Assembly: GCA_021399435.1 (NCBI GenBank)
Contig: JAJTUP010000014.1
Location: forward strand, 124,001 to 188,000
Direction of reading: 5' to 3'
DNA: 64,000 nt
Origin: Diaporthe sp. PMI_573
Taxonomy: Eukaryota; Ascomycota; Sordariomycetes; Diaporthales; Diaporthaceae
Position numbers and translations under genes: made by a program. The notes beneath the pieces are model-generated. The model saw nothing but the letters and a program-made list of their open reading frames with translations, ran no database searches and was not told the DNA's origin. The first letter of the stretch is position 1, and each line of letters starts with the position of its first letter. Below, one piece after another: positions 1 to 10,467 of this stretch.

Positions 1-1264
1 ATAATGCCCCTTTGACTGAGTTCTCCTGTGGCACTGCAGGGAACGTGCCTCCTTCCTCCTTCTTCTATGTGTGATGCTCATTAGGTTTGACGTTCGGATC
101 TAGGCCGAGGAGGCACTTTCATGCATCAGCGTAGTCACTCAAAATGTCGTTTCAAAGGGCCGCTGTTGATATCTCCCGCCGAACCGTCGAAGCTGTTACC
201 AAGGACTTGATGTGTGGTCTGCCATGCCGGAGCATTCCTCACAATGCAAAGACGTCATCTTCATTCTCTGTTCCTCAGCATCCGAGGCCCAGCACTTCGA
301 CGGATGCTTACTTGATAACTGAGGTCCAGCCATGCCTGGCTGCACTTGTATCTGGGAAATGTCAAAGACTGCGAAAATCTCTTCGAAAATTCAACTCGGT
401 CGGACCAGTTCATGAACATTGACGGCCAAACTATCTCTCTTCTCCATATCTCCACCCCTGTCATATATCTGCATGTACGTAGTTTAAGTAGCAACATTCC
501 ATGGTAAAATGTACATCCGTTTTTGCCTGAAGCCAAGCCGGATAATCCTTGCATTGCGCCTGGGGCATACAGCCAATGAACATGATGATCCGTCCTGATC
601 CGGAAGTCTCAGGGCTCAGGGGTTGAGAATCTGTCTTGGCGTGTCCGCACTACACAGTAGGCCTTTCTATGCCATGCTAATAAGAACGTCTGAGCAAGAA
701 TCCGGTGTCGCAAGTTACACAAGTCATCATCAAACATATCACAGATATCTAGGTAAGGACCAACACCTCTCATTCACTACGCTGACTTTTCTGGATACCT
801 ATGCTTCTAGATTTCCGATACACGCAGTACATCTTGAATATTGGTCTCGATGTCGGTTGGAAACGGGGGACGGGTGGGTTTGGTGGGAGTATCGCTGTTG
901 TTGGGGAGCTTGGTGTTTGTTTCTTGCAAGCTAGGTGTTGGGTGGGTGGGGCGGCTCTGGATTCTGGTGGTGGGATGTGTGGCAGTAAACAGTGAATTGG
1001 AAACATCTAAGCCAGCAAACTTCAGGCGGTACTAGTGGGACTGTGTTCGCTGGTAAGACTCTCCTCTGATCCAACTCCATCACACCCTCAAGAGACTTGT
1101 CACTGTAGCCATGTAGGACAGCTTTAAGAATCGTGTCTATTCACTATAGCCTACAACCATTGTCACAACTCGAAGTGTTGATCCCTCACCGGCCCTTCAT
1201 CTTGGCCGTTGTTCTGCCTGCATCGCCACCTGCGTCCGAGTTCCCATGACAGCTCAGCATCAAG
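1..1264. other. Intergenic, no gene recognised
   Basis: Only short overlapping reading frames with no recognisable motif are seen. The segment precedes the 3' end of the leftward zinc-knuckle pseudogene. A G/T-rich stretch around 860-980 gives open frames on both strands by composition only. Confidence 0.6.
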
Positions 1265-2725
1265 TTAGAGCAACCTTTCCACAACCGTAAACCTTGAATC
1301 AGACCTCAAGTAGACCTCTCCCTGCTCTTGGGTCATGCCTCCATAGCCTGCTCACTCTCTGCCCATGTCCTCTGCACCTCTGATGGGCACATCCAGCTCG
1401 TCCTCATCCTCATCCGCATCCTCCTGGTGTGACTGTTGCGACGTGGCCTCATTTGCCCTTGGAGGGGAAGGGGCACTCTCCATGCGAACTTGACCCGGGT
1501 CGAAGCTAAATGGGTCAACCGGTGAGGCAAAAGCATCGAGGAAATGCCCTCTTATCACGGCGCTCGAAGCAGGGCGGTCCTCTTTCAACGGCGCTCGGTC
1601 AAGCCGAAAGGTGAACCGGGTCCCCAGCGGGTGGTTGGCGGCTGTACGATCGATCAGAGAATGGATACCACGGGATGTCAGGCCATACGCTGTGACGTTG
1701 TTGGCTTGGGCGCCATGGTTGCCGGCCCCACCCTGCTCTTGGGCCATACCTCCTGGGACTCCTCTTCCTCCGGCGATGCTCTCTTGGCCTTGGCTGGGTA
1801 CAGAACCAGCGTCATCCATCACTTCCTCTTCCTCGTCGTCGAGGTGCATCAGCCGTTGTGTTCCGCCACGCGTGGTCCTCTGGCGCGGCTGCTAGCCCAG
1901 TCCTCGAGCCGCACCAGGCCTCTCCACACGATAGTTGCCCAGCAGGCCGGCACCGGTGCGGTTGGGCTGCACATCGCGAGCCCCAGGCAGCGACCCACGG
2001 CCAGCTTGTCCTTGGGGCCGGACGGGCTCAACGGTGTCAGGCCTGCCCAAGATTGGTATGGACGCCATGTCCAACTGCCGCGCGGCCCTGCGGTCGTGGA
2101 TCCTCCTCTTGGACTCGGCAATGGCCGCGGAGAAGCGCTCCCTATCCCTAGCAGCCTGGTCTCGAGGCTGGACTGGCAAAGGTTCGTTACTACTACCCGA
2201 GCCGGGAGCAGTGGTGATGTCAATCGGCGACAGGCCTCTAAAGAGGTCCCTCAATCTCTGCCTGGCTTCGGCTGACTCGGAGGCTTGAGCAAGATGGTTC
2301 TCCATCTCACGACCAACCTTGGCACTCATGACCAAAAACATGGGGTTCTCAGACCCCGTCTTCTTCTTGAAGTCCTCAAGAAGTCCTCCCACGGTGGCAG
2401 CACTAACGTTGTGCGACAAGCCAAAATGACGCTTGCCAACATGTCCCCCCGGCACTCCATCAAGGCTCCCCGGAGCAGCCTGGGCCTGCTGCTGCTGTTG
2501 ATTATCACGAAATACAGCTTTGATATCGGTGCCGAAAGGACCACCGACCTCATGACCGAGTGGGAGGCTGTAGATCGCAAGGCTTCCCTGTCCCTCTGAT
2601 CCAAAAGCTTGCCTGTCCACCGACTCGTCAACCGACTCGGCGCCACCTGTCCGGTGAGGACAATTGGCCATCTTGTGGTCCCAAGCACCGCACTCGAGAC
2701 ACTGTGCAGGGAATCTTCCTGTCAT
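1265..2725 (-). pseudogene. CCHC zinc-knuckle (Gag-like) protein, copy A, broken
   Basis: The leftward frame opens at ATG 2725 and holds a zinc knuckle near residue 9 (CLECGAWDHKMANC, Cx2Cx4Hx4C), a short poly-Gln, a basic Arg-rich stretch and an acidic segment. The same frame runs on past TAG (1892-1894) and TGA (1352-1354) to TAA (1265-1267). The sequence after each stop still aligns with copy B at 5530-7122, for example LPGARD...LLGNYRVERP with LPGARN...LLDNYRVGRP and GGMAQEQGG in both, so the stops are lesions rather than natural ends. A zinc knuckle usually binds single-stranded nucleic acid, as in retroelement Gag proteins and cellular RNA-binding proteins. No reverse transcriptase or integrase lies nearby, so retroelement origin is only a possibility. 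The first stop could be CAG changed to TAG. Copy A and copy B are arranged head to head, 2.8 kb apart. Confidence 0.6.
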
Positions 2726-3681
2726 CTTGACGTTGTATAATGTGTGTTCTGCTGTAAAAACGGTGTCAAGATGGTGTCAAGATGGTGTTTGTTGTATCTC
2801 GCGGAACCTAGTCACCCAGACGAGCTGTTCCTGCTGGCCGATCCGGAGCAAAGGACAGTGTGGGCCGTGTGCTGCCACAGGTGTGATCTTAATGTCAGGC
2901 CGGGGAACGGCGGGTTGGTCAGGAGCGCCGTTATAAAGGCGCCAGCTGATCAGCCAGACATTGAGCTGGTTCTGACGAAGGAGGATCTTCACTGGATATT
3001 GCAACATTCTTAGATATCCGGGGCTCTTTAATATGACAAAGGTGACCTTCTCTCGTGAAATCTGACCATGTGCAACTATAATTACTTTAATGTCGTGCTG
3101 TATCAGGATGCTGTCCGTATTACCTAGGTAGTCAAAGACTTGTCTTGTACTCTTTTCAATCTTTCTTTACAGTCAGCCTGTTTCGAAGGATGGCACGTGG
3201 CTTCGATGGGTGGTGCCTCAAAACATCCCAAGCCAACGCTCTACCTCTAGCTTTATTAAAATGGGAATCCCGTTCCAGAATCAACTTGCACACGATGAAA
3301 ACGGGGTTTGAGGTCAAATTTAGGTGCATAAGGTCTCTGTGTGCTTTATTTTTCGGGTGTTTGAAAAGTTTGACTTGGGGGAATGGCAGTCACCGAGGTG
3401 CCTTGGACGCAGCGAGGATGTGGAAGGAGTGCGGAGGAAGGAGCCCTTCCCTCCCGGACATGTCCGCAACCACAGGAAACTGCTGACAAACGAAACTCGG
3501 TTTTCTTTGAAAATTCATGGCTCGCTACTCTTCAAACAGAATCGAGTTCGTTTGAACCAGTTTGACGGCTATTTTCTTGGGTCTCTATATGCCTTTAACG
3601 ATTGACGAGCTTCGCTTGGGTGTCCGCTTCACGACCACAGCATCTATAGTAGACCATCCACGTGGGTCGTGCTTAATACCC

Positions 3682-3984
3682 AACCTCCAATAAGACAACT
3701 TCCTATGGGATAACCTCCTATAAGACACCCTCTCACACAACACCCTCCTATAGAGCAGCCTCCTGTAGGACAGTCTCTTGTAGGACAGCCTCCTATGGGA
3801 CAACCTCCTATAAGACACCCTCTCACACAACACCCTCCTATAGAGCAACCTCCTATAGAATAGCCTCCTATAGGATATCCTCCTATGGGGTATCCTCCTA
3901 TTAGACAACCTCATATAGGATAGCCTCTTATGGGACAGCGTCCTATTTAATCAATCTCTATAGGATAATCTCCTATATAGCAGC
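3682..3984 (+). repeat. 15-bp minisatellite, decayed pentapeptide-coding repeat
   Basis: About 20 imperfect copies of a 15-bp unit close to CCTCCTATAGGACAG are seen, with a palindromic core TCCTATAGGA. A six-unit (90-bp) block is duplicated, its copies starting near 3721 and 3811. Read on the plus strand the unit encodes Pro-Pro-(Ile/Met/Val)-Gly-Gln. The in-frame stops (TAA 3711, TAG 3861, TAG 3921, TAA 3966) fall at the fifth, Gln, position; two more, at 3948 and 3975, lie in the irregular tail. A minus-strand frame over the same repeat encodes a basic Arg-Arg-Leu-Ser-Tyr pattern and is judged a shadow. Confidence 0.8.
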
Positions 3985-4069
3985 CCCTTGTGGGTAGATC
4001 TTTAGTCAGAAAGTCTTCTCTGGAAAAGCTTTCCACTGAATGTGGTGGTTTCTTTTTGAACCCACATAT

Positions 4070-4096
4070 GTACGCTTCTTAAGCAGTATGTAAGCG
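4070..4096 (+). repeat. Dispersed repeat, left copy (outside the cluster)
   Basis: These 27 bases match 39928-39954 with one mismatch, same orientation. Weaker similarity extends about 25 bases upstream (both begin near GTGGTTTC followed by a T run). The core contains ACGCTTCTTAAGCAGTATG. Confidence 0.75.
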
Positions 4097-4180
4097 CCTA
4101 CTGAATAACCAGACTGGAGATAGGCAAGCTACAGAGTCTCCATAAGCCACAGAAGCTCTATAATGACGTTTTCTAGAGTG

Positions 4181-4204
4181 TTTTTTTTTTTTTTTTTTTT
4201 TTTT
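4181..4204 (+). repeat. Poly-T tract
   Basis: A run of 24 T is seen on the plus strand, equivalent to poly-A on the minus strand. It could be a simple repeat or the tail of a retroposed sequence. No open element is visible beside it. Confidence 0.8.
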
Positions 4205-5529
4205 GCATGTGGCTGCGTTACCGTAATAATGTATGTGATGCACGCGCCGGGGAACGACCTCTGACCGTTTAGAAAGACCACCAATCCGGAATGGTTCATA
4301 ACAGCATATTGAGAACTCGATATCATTTTTTGGTCTGTATCTCGAATTAAAAAGTATAAATACCTCTTGAAGACACCAGACTCTTGGGTATAGGCAGCCG
4401 ACAGGCTCGATGCGGCGTCAGTCTTCCAGTCTGCCGAGGAAGGACTTGAACTTCAGTTGGTTCCATGATGTCCTACTAAATGCGACGCCTAGACAGGTCT
4501 GGTTAAAATTATATTACGTAGACTCCTTTCATAATGACTAAGATGAATTTACACGGAGTCTTCGAGCAATAAAAAGTCAAGCTGGGCGATATTGGCTCTA
4601 TCTTTCGAGCAGACTATTCATTCTCCAGGGTTGGTTATTCGACATCGTTTACAACCGCCACGAGTGATTCCTTTGTTCCATAGAGTATATCCAGACGGCC
4701 ATCAAAATCTATAACTTGCTCCCGAGTCACCTCTCGCGGGCCCGGCTGGCGAGGTTGGGTTGAACTGTCGTGGATCAAGGCGCTAGATCCAGGCGCCAAA
4801 CAGGGCTCACTCCTCATTCACGGGAGGCTCAGGCGAGAATTCCAAAGAACTTTTTTCCGGATTTGAGAGATTCAGAGAAGGCGGTTTTCGGTGACCTCTA
4901 GAGAACGAGGTTCGAGTGGCACATTTCACGCATTCAGGGCAATGGCACGGAACTTGGAGTGTCTGTGAATTCATCGGTCTGCTCGGAGATGGAATCAAAT
5001 TTGTACAAAATAGAACATGCTTGCGAGCCTGCCCTCGGTTAATCCTATCGGCTGCTCGATATGAAAGAGTAATTGTTCTCGTGCATAACCCGCAAGGAAT
5101 TTCCCATGTAGATGAGAGACCATTCTCTGGCGCCACCTCCAAGTCATTCGAACCAGTCCGAGAGGGTACGAGACGCAGGTTGAACCTGTGTGACAGGAGT
5201 GCCTCCGGTATCCCACTGCCTACAGAACTCAAACAAGCAGAGAGCGAGAGCTGGAGAAAAGGAGAAAAAACAAGGAAACAGAGAAATGGACCGGTGAAGA
5301 GACTGTGAGCACAGGGTTATTTTGGCCACGGAAAATCTACACTGTTTGCCTACCTATGCCCCTCCATCCCACCGTTTGGAGCTCCCCTGCGAAATCCAAG
5401 CTCCCCCGGTCCCTAAAACAACAAACACAGCAAACTCCAACCCGCAGTCGCAACACCAACCACTCCTCGACACAGCAACTCCGTCTCGACACCATTTTTT
5501 ACCCCGCGACCATCATTCTACAAGACAAG

Positions 5530-7122
5530 ATGCCTCATAAACCTACCGGACGGTGTTTTGCATGCGGCGGACAGGGCCACAAAGCCCGTGAGTGCGCAAA
5601 CAATCGGGTTGGCCGCACCGAGCCGGTTGACAGGTCGGTGAACAGGCAGCCTCCTAGGTCTGAAGGACCTGGAATTGCAACGCGCTACAATGAGCAATAC
5701 GGGCAGCCGGCTGGTGGTTTTGGTGGCGTTATAAGCCTGTGGCCGGGTTTGGGCCAGCAGCCGTAGCAGCAGCAACAGCAGCAGCCGGCGATGCCTCTAG
5801 GCTTCGCTCGAGCTCCTGTGGCGGATGTTGGCCAACGCCGCTCTGCAGCGCAAAACGCACACGCTGCCATGGTGCCTGGAGTCCTCGAGAACGTCAAACA
5901 GGAACCGGATACTCAGGGCCAGAATGTTACGGGCATGAGTGAGCAGAGTGTTCAGGAGGCGGAGGCCACCCTGCTGAGAATGGCCGCTTACTCTGCTCAG
6001 GCCAACCGGAGGGCGAACGAGCGGTTGCGAAGGCTGCAGCCGCGGGAGGTTGTGACAGTTAATATCACTGGTGCCCCGGGTGACGGGCCTTTGCGAGGAC
6101 AGGCCGGTCCTGGGGCTCTCCCTGGCGCCCGCAATATCCGCACTGATCCGTCCAACCGCTACGGTTTCGGCCTGCTGGACAACTACCGGGTGGGGAGGCC
6201 TAGTTCAGGTCAAGCAAAGGGCCATCGCGGCCGCAGAGGAAAGCGAGAGCGGCTTGGGGAGGATGATGAGGATGACCAAGATACCAGGGCCAGAGTTCAA
6301 AAGCGCCGGAGACTGCCGGTTGACCAGGAAGAATCCACGGATGGATCCGGGACTGGGGACGATTCTACGTCGGATGATGACGACTCTTCGTCGAGTAGTG
6401 AAGAAGAGGTGTTCAAGCGACTAGCTCACTTCGGTTCTGTGCGCACCCAAGGACAAGAGAATAATGGCCAAGGAAGAGGAGCCCAAGGAGGCATGGCCCA
6501 AGAGCAGGGTGGGGTCGACAACGATGGCGCCCAAGCCAGCCGTGCTGATGCTGAGGCCCCGCGCATCGAGGATGGAAGGTCTGGTGCCGATAGGCGTCAG
6601 CAGGATCGGCCGGCACACCGGTCAGTGTCCCAGCACGAGGTGGCACCGGGTGAAGTCATGGGCCTCAATCTCAACAACAGCGATGCCCGCTCTCTGCTCG
6701 ATCGTGTATACGGCGAGCACCCGCAAGGAACCTTGTTCAAAATGACACTTTCGCCAATGTCAGCCGAGGACAATGCTGCCTCGAGCGCGATCGTCAAGGG
6801 TCGCTCTAGCAGCTCTTAAGTCTCGAGGAGGGGGGATGGTGCTGCCTCGAGCGAGGTCATAAAGGGCCGCTTTCTCGGGGCTTTAGTCACGAATGGTGAC
6901 CCATTCAAGTATTTTCCCGACCAGGACAAAATGGAGTCGTTAGGTCAACTCGATGCCAGCTGAGGCCACACCAGACCATGTGTGGTGGCAGAAGACGAGG
7001 AGCGGTGGTTCGCGAGGAGGATGTGGATGGAGGGAAGCTCATGGAATGACACTGTCTCCGTGCTGATCCGAGGCCAGGGAAACATGGGCAGAGGAAGAGC
7101 AGGCCAAGGAGTCATGACATAA
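5530..7122 (+). pseudogene. CCHC zinc-knuckle (Gag-like) protein, copy B, broken
   Basis: From ATG 5530 a single frame runs 531 codons to TAA 7120-7122. It is interrupted by TAG at 5764, inside a CAG/CAA poly-Gln tract, TAA at 6817 and TGA at 6961. The zinc knuckle is CFACGGQGHKAREC near residue 9. It is followed by poly-Gln, a basic patch (KRRRLP), an acidic Ser/Asp run and a C-terminal block that aligns with copy A (1265-2725) across the stops. TAG 5764 and TAA 6817 are both what CpA-to-TpA changes of CAG and CAA would give. An intron removing 5764 would have to be about 38 bp, which is too short. The family is not recognised beyond the knuckle. Function is unknown and the gene is probably dead, though a shorter product starting at 5791 cannot be excluded. 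Confidence 0.6.
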
Positions 7123-7456
7123 GAGCAGGTAAGATCTCCGATGGCCCCTTTCAGGTTCTTCACACAGACATGAAGGTTAACATGCATCAGTTAAAGACAA
7201 ACTGCGTCTGTCGACTTGTCTCGACTCCAATTTCCTCCACCAAAGCACACTCAAACGGTTCCGGTGTGGCTCGCAATTAATGTGTAATTCAACATTGTAT
7301 TAGAGAATGTAATAGATTTACACATGCATTAAGCCCTCGCGGGAATCATTTTGCTAAATCCATCGTAGTGTATGTGTCCTCGTGAGAACCTCAAGGCCTC
7401 AGAGCGTAGAACAACAGTTGTTACCCCACGTCAAGCCAGAGATATTAACCTGGGTA
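7123..7456. other. Intergenic, 3' side of the MFS gene
   Basis: A short AT-rich spacer of 334 bases between the zinc-knuckle relic and the end of the MFS gene. Nothing recognisable is seen. Confidence 0.6.
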
Positions 7457-9432
7457 TTATCCTGATGCTTTCCTATCCGGGGAAGTCCCTTGCGTCCCGA
7501 GCCTCATGAAGGGAATGAAAATTGCACCCAGCCCACAGAAGGCGACACACGTTAAGAACGTCCTATTATACCGCAGCATGGGATCGGTGGCGTTCTCGGT
7601 CGAGAGCTGCACCGAAGTATATACCGCCGTCGTGATCCCCATGGCCACCGAGGAGCCAAGCCGGGTGACAACATTTGCTATTCCACCGGCCAGTGACTGC
7701 TGTTGGGGTGGTAGTGACTGCATGACATATATCTGCGAACATTAGCAGAGGGCTCATAAAGTGTAGTTCAGTGCCACGATTGGAGTAAGAGGGTCCAAGG
7801 AAATCTTCCCACATTTGCGACATTGTTTTGGAGATCGCCGCCGGCGACGGTGAGAATCATTCCAGGAAACATAAAGGTCCAGTAGAGATTGTTTGGTCTC
7901 ATAAAAGGGAACAGAAGACCGGCAGCAATATATCCAGCAGAGCCGAAGGCCATAATTAGGGTGTTGTTGACGCGGTGGAGGAGTTTTGCGGCTAATATGT
8001 TCCACATGATCCCGCCGAGAATCATGGGTAGAAGATGGGCCACAATCGTCAGGGAAGACAATTCCTGAACATCCTGCATGTAGTCTATAGCCACTCAATT
8101 TAGTACCTCCCAATTTCAATGACCGGGTCGAGCAAACCTACATGTGAGCCAGAAAGTCGAGCCCTGGAAGCCTATCATGCCCAGGAGCAATATGATGATG
8201 ATCTAAACAAGTCAGCTGTCGTATCTAGGAGAGACACCCACTGGCATTCACTTACGAGTGTGAAGTTCCGGTCTTTCCAGATATGTGGTGGCATCAATGG
8301 CGTGGGAAAGATCATCTCCCAGACGAAGAAAAGCAGCAGCAGAGCTACTCCCACAACCAGTAGCGCGATGATATGAGGCTGCCTCCAGCCATCACCGGGA
8401 CCCAAACTACAAAGTGTTAGCATCGTGGCCTACAGAACACACCAAGGAAGCCAAATACGTTAAGGAGGCCGTTATCATTCCTGTCCCGAACACTGTCATA
8501 ATCGTACCAACGTAATCGAGGTTTTTCATGGCTTTGAGGCGTTCTGTCAGCGGACTGGAAGCGGCGAAGCTTTCAACTTCAGGGACCGCCCAAACGGCAA
8601 ATACAGCCAAGACGGCCCAGACAATGGCGACAAATATATACTGTGTGGCATTAGAAGTCTTATATCTGAAAAAGAGGGCTTTGAAATACTCACAGCCGCT
8701 CGCCAGCTGGATATGGAAGAAGCGACGCCGCAGACAATGCTGCCAAACACGAATCCCAGGGGATTTCCAGCACTAAATGCGGCAAAGGCCGACGTCTTCC
8801 TCCTCGAGGGCGTCTTGTATGCAGCGCCAAGGATCCCCATTGCAGGTGGCACAACCATGGCCGAGGGGACTCCGAGTGCACCACACATGATCAGCATCCA
8901 GTACGAGTTCTGTGCAAACCCCGTCAGGAGCACGAGAGCACTAAATGAGCCCATCCCGGCTATGAACATGAGTTTTCGGCCTACCAGGTCAGCCAGCTGA
9001 CCCAGTGCCAGTTGGAACGCCCCTGCCACAAGACTATTCAGGGCATGAGCGATGAAGTCGACGGTGACCGCAAAAAAAGCAGGGGGCGTACCTTGTTGAA
9101 GCCGTGATCCAGGAAATTTGTCCTTGAGTCATGCCGAGATCGTGACCGATACTGGCCGTGACAATTAAGCAGACTCCAGTTAGAAATGAAGACGTGGCCG
9201 TGGCCATCGTAGCCTGGAATACAAATGAAACCTCCTGCAATGTGCTTTTGAAGCAATCTGGCCGATCGCCGAAGTTGTTCTTGACCCCGTCGGCCAGGTC
9301 GTCTCTTTCCGATGCGCACTGGCCTGTGCAGAGATTCAGCTCCGACTTCGCGGGCCCAAGCTGATCCAACGGCGGGAGCTCTCCATCTTCTTTGCTGGCT
9401 CTCAGCACTTGCACTGTCACCGTAGCCGCCAT
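7457..9432 (-). CDS. MFS drug/metabolite exporter, DHA2-like
   Basis: A predicted proton-driven exporter in the plasma membrane that probably exports the cluster product and gives self-protection. Seven exons are inferred: 9432-9092, 9033-8694, 8640-8459, 8406-8256, 8202-8142, 8084-7813 and 7732-7457. They sum to 1,623 bases (540 aa). All introns are GT-AG, 52-80 bp. The family motif A is visible as LGQLADLVGRK, followed by a motif rich in Gly and Pro (GALGVPSAMVVPPAMG). Later segments GGDLQNNVAN and MQSLPPQQQSLAGGIANV match the C-terminal half of 14-helix DHA2 transporters. The N-terminal 70 residues are hydrophilic, as usual for the cytosolic end. The start is the first ATG of the frame. 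It is the left-most gene of the cluster, beside the laccase, and both are transcribed leftward. The substrate is unknown. Confidence 0.88.
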
Positions 9433-10467
9433 TTCCCTTGCCGGCGATCTAGAACGGGATTCTGTCCAGCAATACCTCCCGCCTGATCGAAGAAGGAACC
9501 ATCCTGCACGTCTCTTGAAGGCATATCGCTCCAGAGATTGACCAATGATCCAAGAGCCGACAGCAGCCCCATCGGGGTGTGAGGATTACGTACTTGCTGC
9601 GTGGATTCGCAAAGGGATCACGACCGTGCTCGACCATCCTGCATAATCGTGCAGCTTTGCGGGCGGCTCGAGGGCTGGTGTTGCAGTTGCAGCCCTCCAA
9701 GATGATACGAGATCTGGACGCCCACTTTCATATTTGGCGGAGACATTTACCAAATCAAGAAGAAACTCATGTCTATCGGTAGTACAACGTTACGCGTGTT
9801 CTCACACGTAGACATCCTGCAGCGTCAAGCTCGTGAACTTACGCGGCACCCTGCATCCCACATTCCCGGTGCATCTTCGTGGGCGAGTCCTTGCTGAGGA
9901 CCCATCAGCCGTGTTCAAAACTTTTACAAGATACCAACGGTGTAAAATTTTCAGCTGAGATTCGATACATGGCCCTAAATAGTGGGTTGCAAGCAGTCCG
10001 CGGGTCGATTTGAGGCTTTGATGTGCTTTACATGCTCATCCTTTCAACGTTTAGACATGCTACGACCCTAATTTTGACCGTACCCGTGGGTGGCTTCGGC
10101 TTCCGTGCACAGCCGAAGAAAACCCCCATGGGTACTTCTTTCTATGGTAAATCGCGAGGGAGCGGTTTTTTTTTTTTTATCGAACTTCAACCATGTGATG
10201 CAATCTCAACTGGCCGAAGGTTTAGGCTAATCCAAAACGTACAAAATAATTGTTTAGCCCCAGCTGATTGCAAGCGCCGTTGGTAAGGAGGAAGGAGGAA
10301 ACTCTCCAGTCACGTATAAATAGATTGCACCTTGAAATGTGATACTCGGTTATTTGCTGCAGCAGAGTAACCAAGATGCTCCCCTAGTAGATGCTTCTTT
10401 GTCCGAGTCTTGTATCGAACTTGACCACGCGATCCACTGCTATAAAAAGTCTGGCATAGCTAGATCC
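9433..10467. other. Intergenic, upstream of MFS and downstream of laccase
   Basis: This contains the MFS promoter region and a short T run (10168-10179). No gene is recognised. A minus-strand frame at 9449-9700 shows no motif. Confidence 0.6.

Larger units (their letters stand above)
2726..5529. other. Spacer between the two divergent zinc-knuckle copies
   Basis: No intact gene is seen. The segment holds the 15-bp minisatellite (3682-3984), one copy of the cluster-flanking repeat (4070-4096) and a 24-base T run (4181-4204). Open frames at 4807-5232 (-) and 4916-5308 (+) overlap on opposite strands and show no motif. Confidence 0.6.

Noticed and set aside
1544..2275. 243-codon plus-strand frame
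   Set aside because: It lies opposite the zinc-knuckle copy A frame, shows no motif and reflects its GC-rich codons.
3585..3914. Basic Arg-rich protein on the minus strand of the minisatellite
   Set aside because: Pure consequence of the 15-bp period; no start context or conserved flanks.
5729..5766. Intron removing the TAG in the poly-Gln of zinc-knuckle copy B
   Set aside because: It would be only about 38 bp, and further stops downstream would remain.
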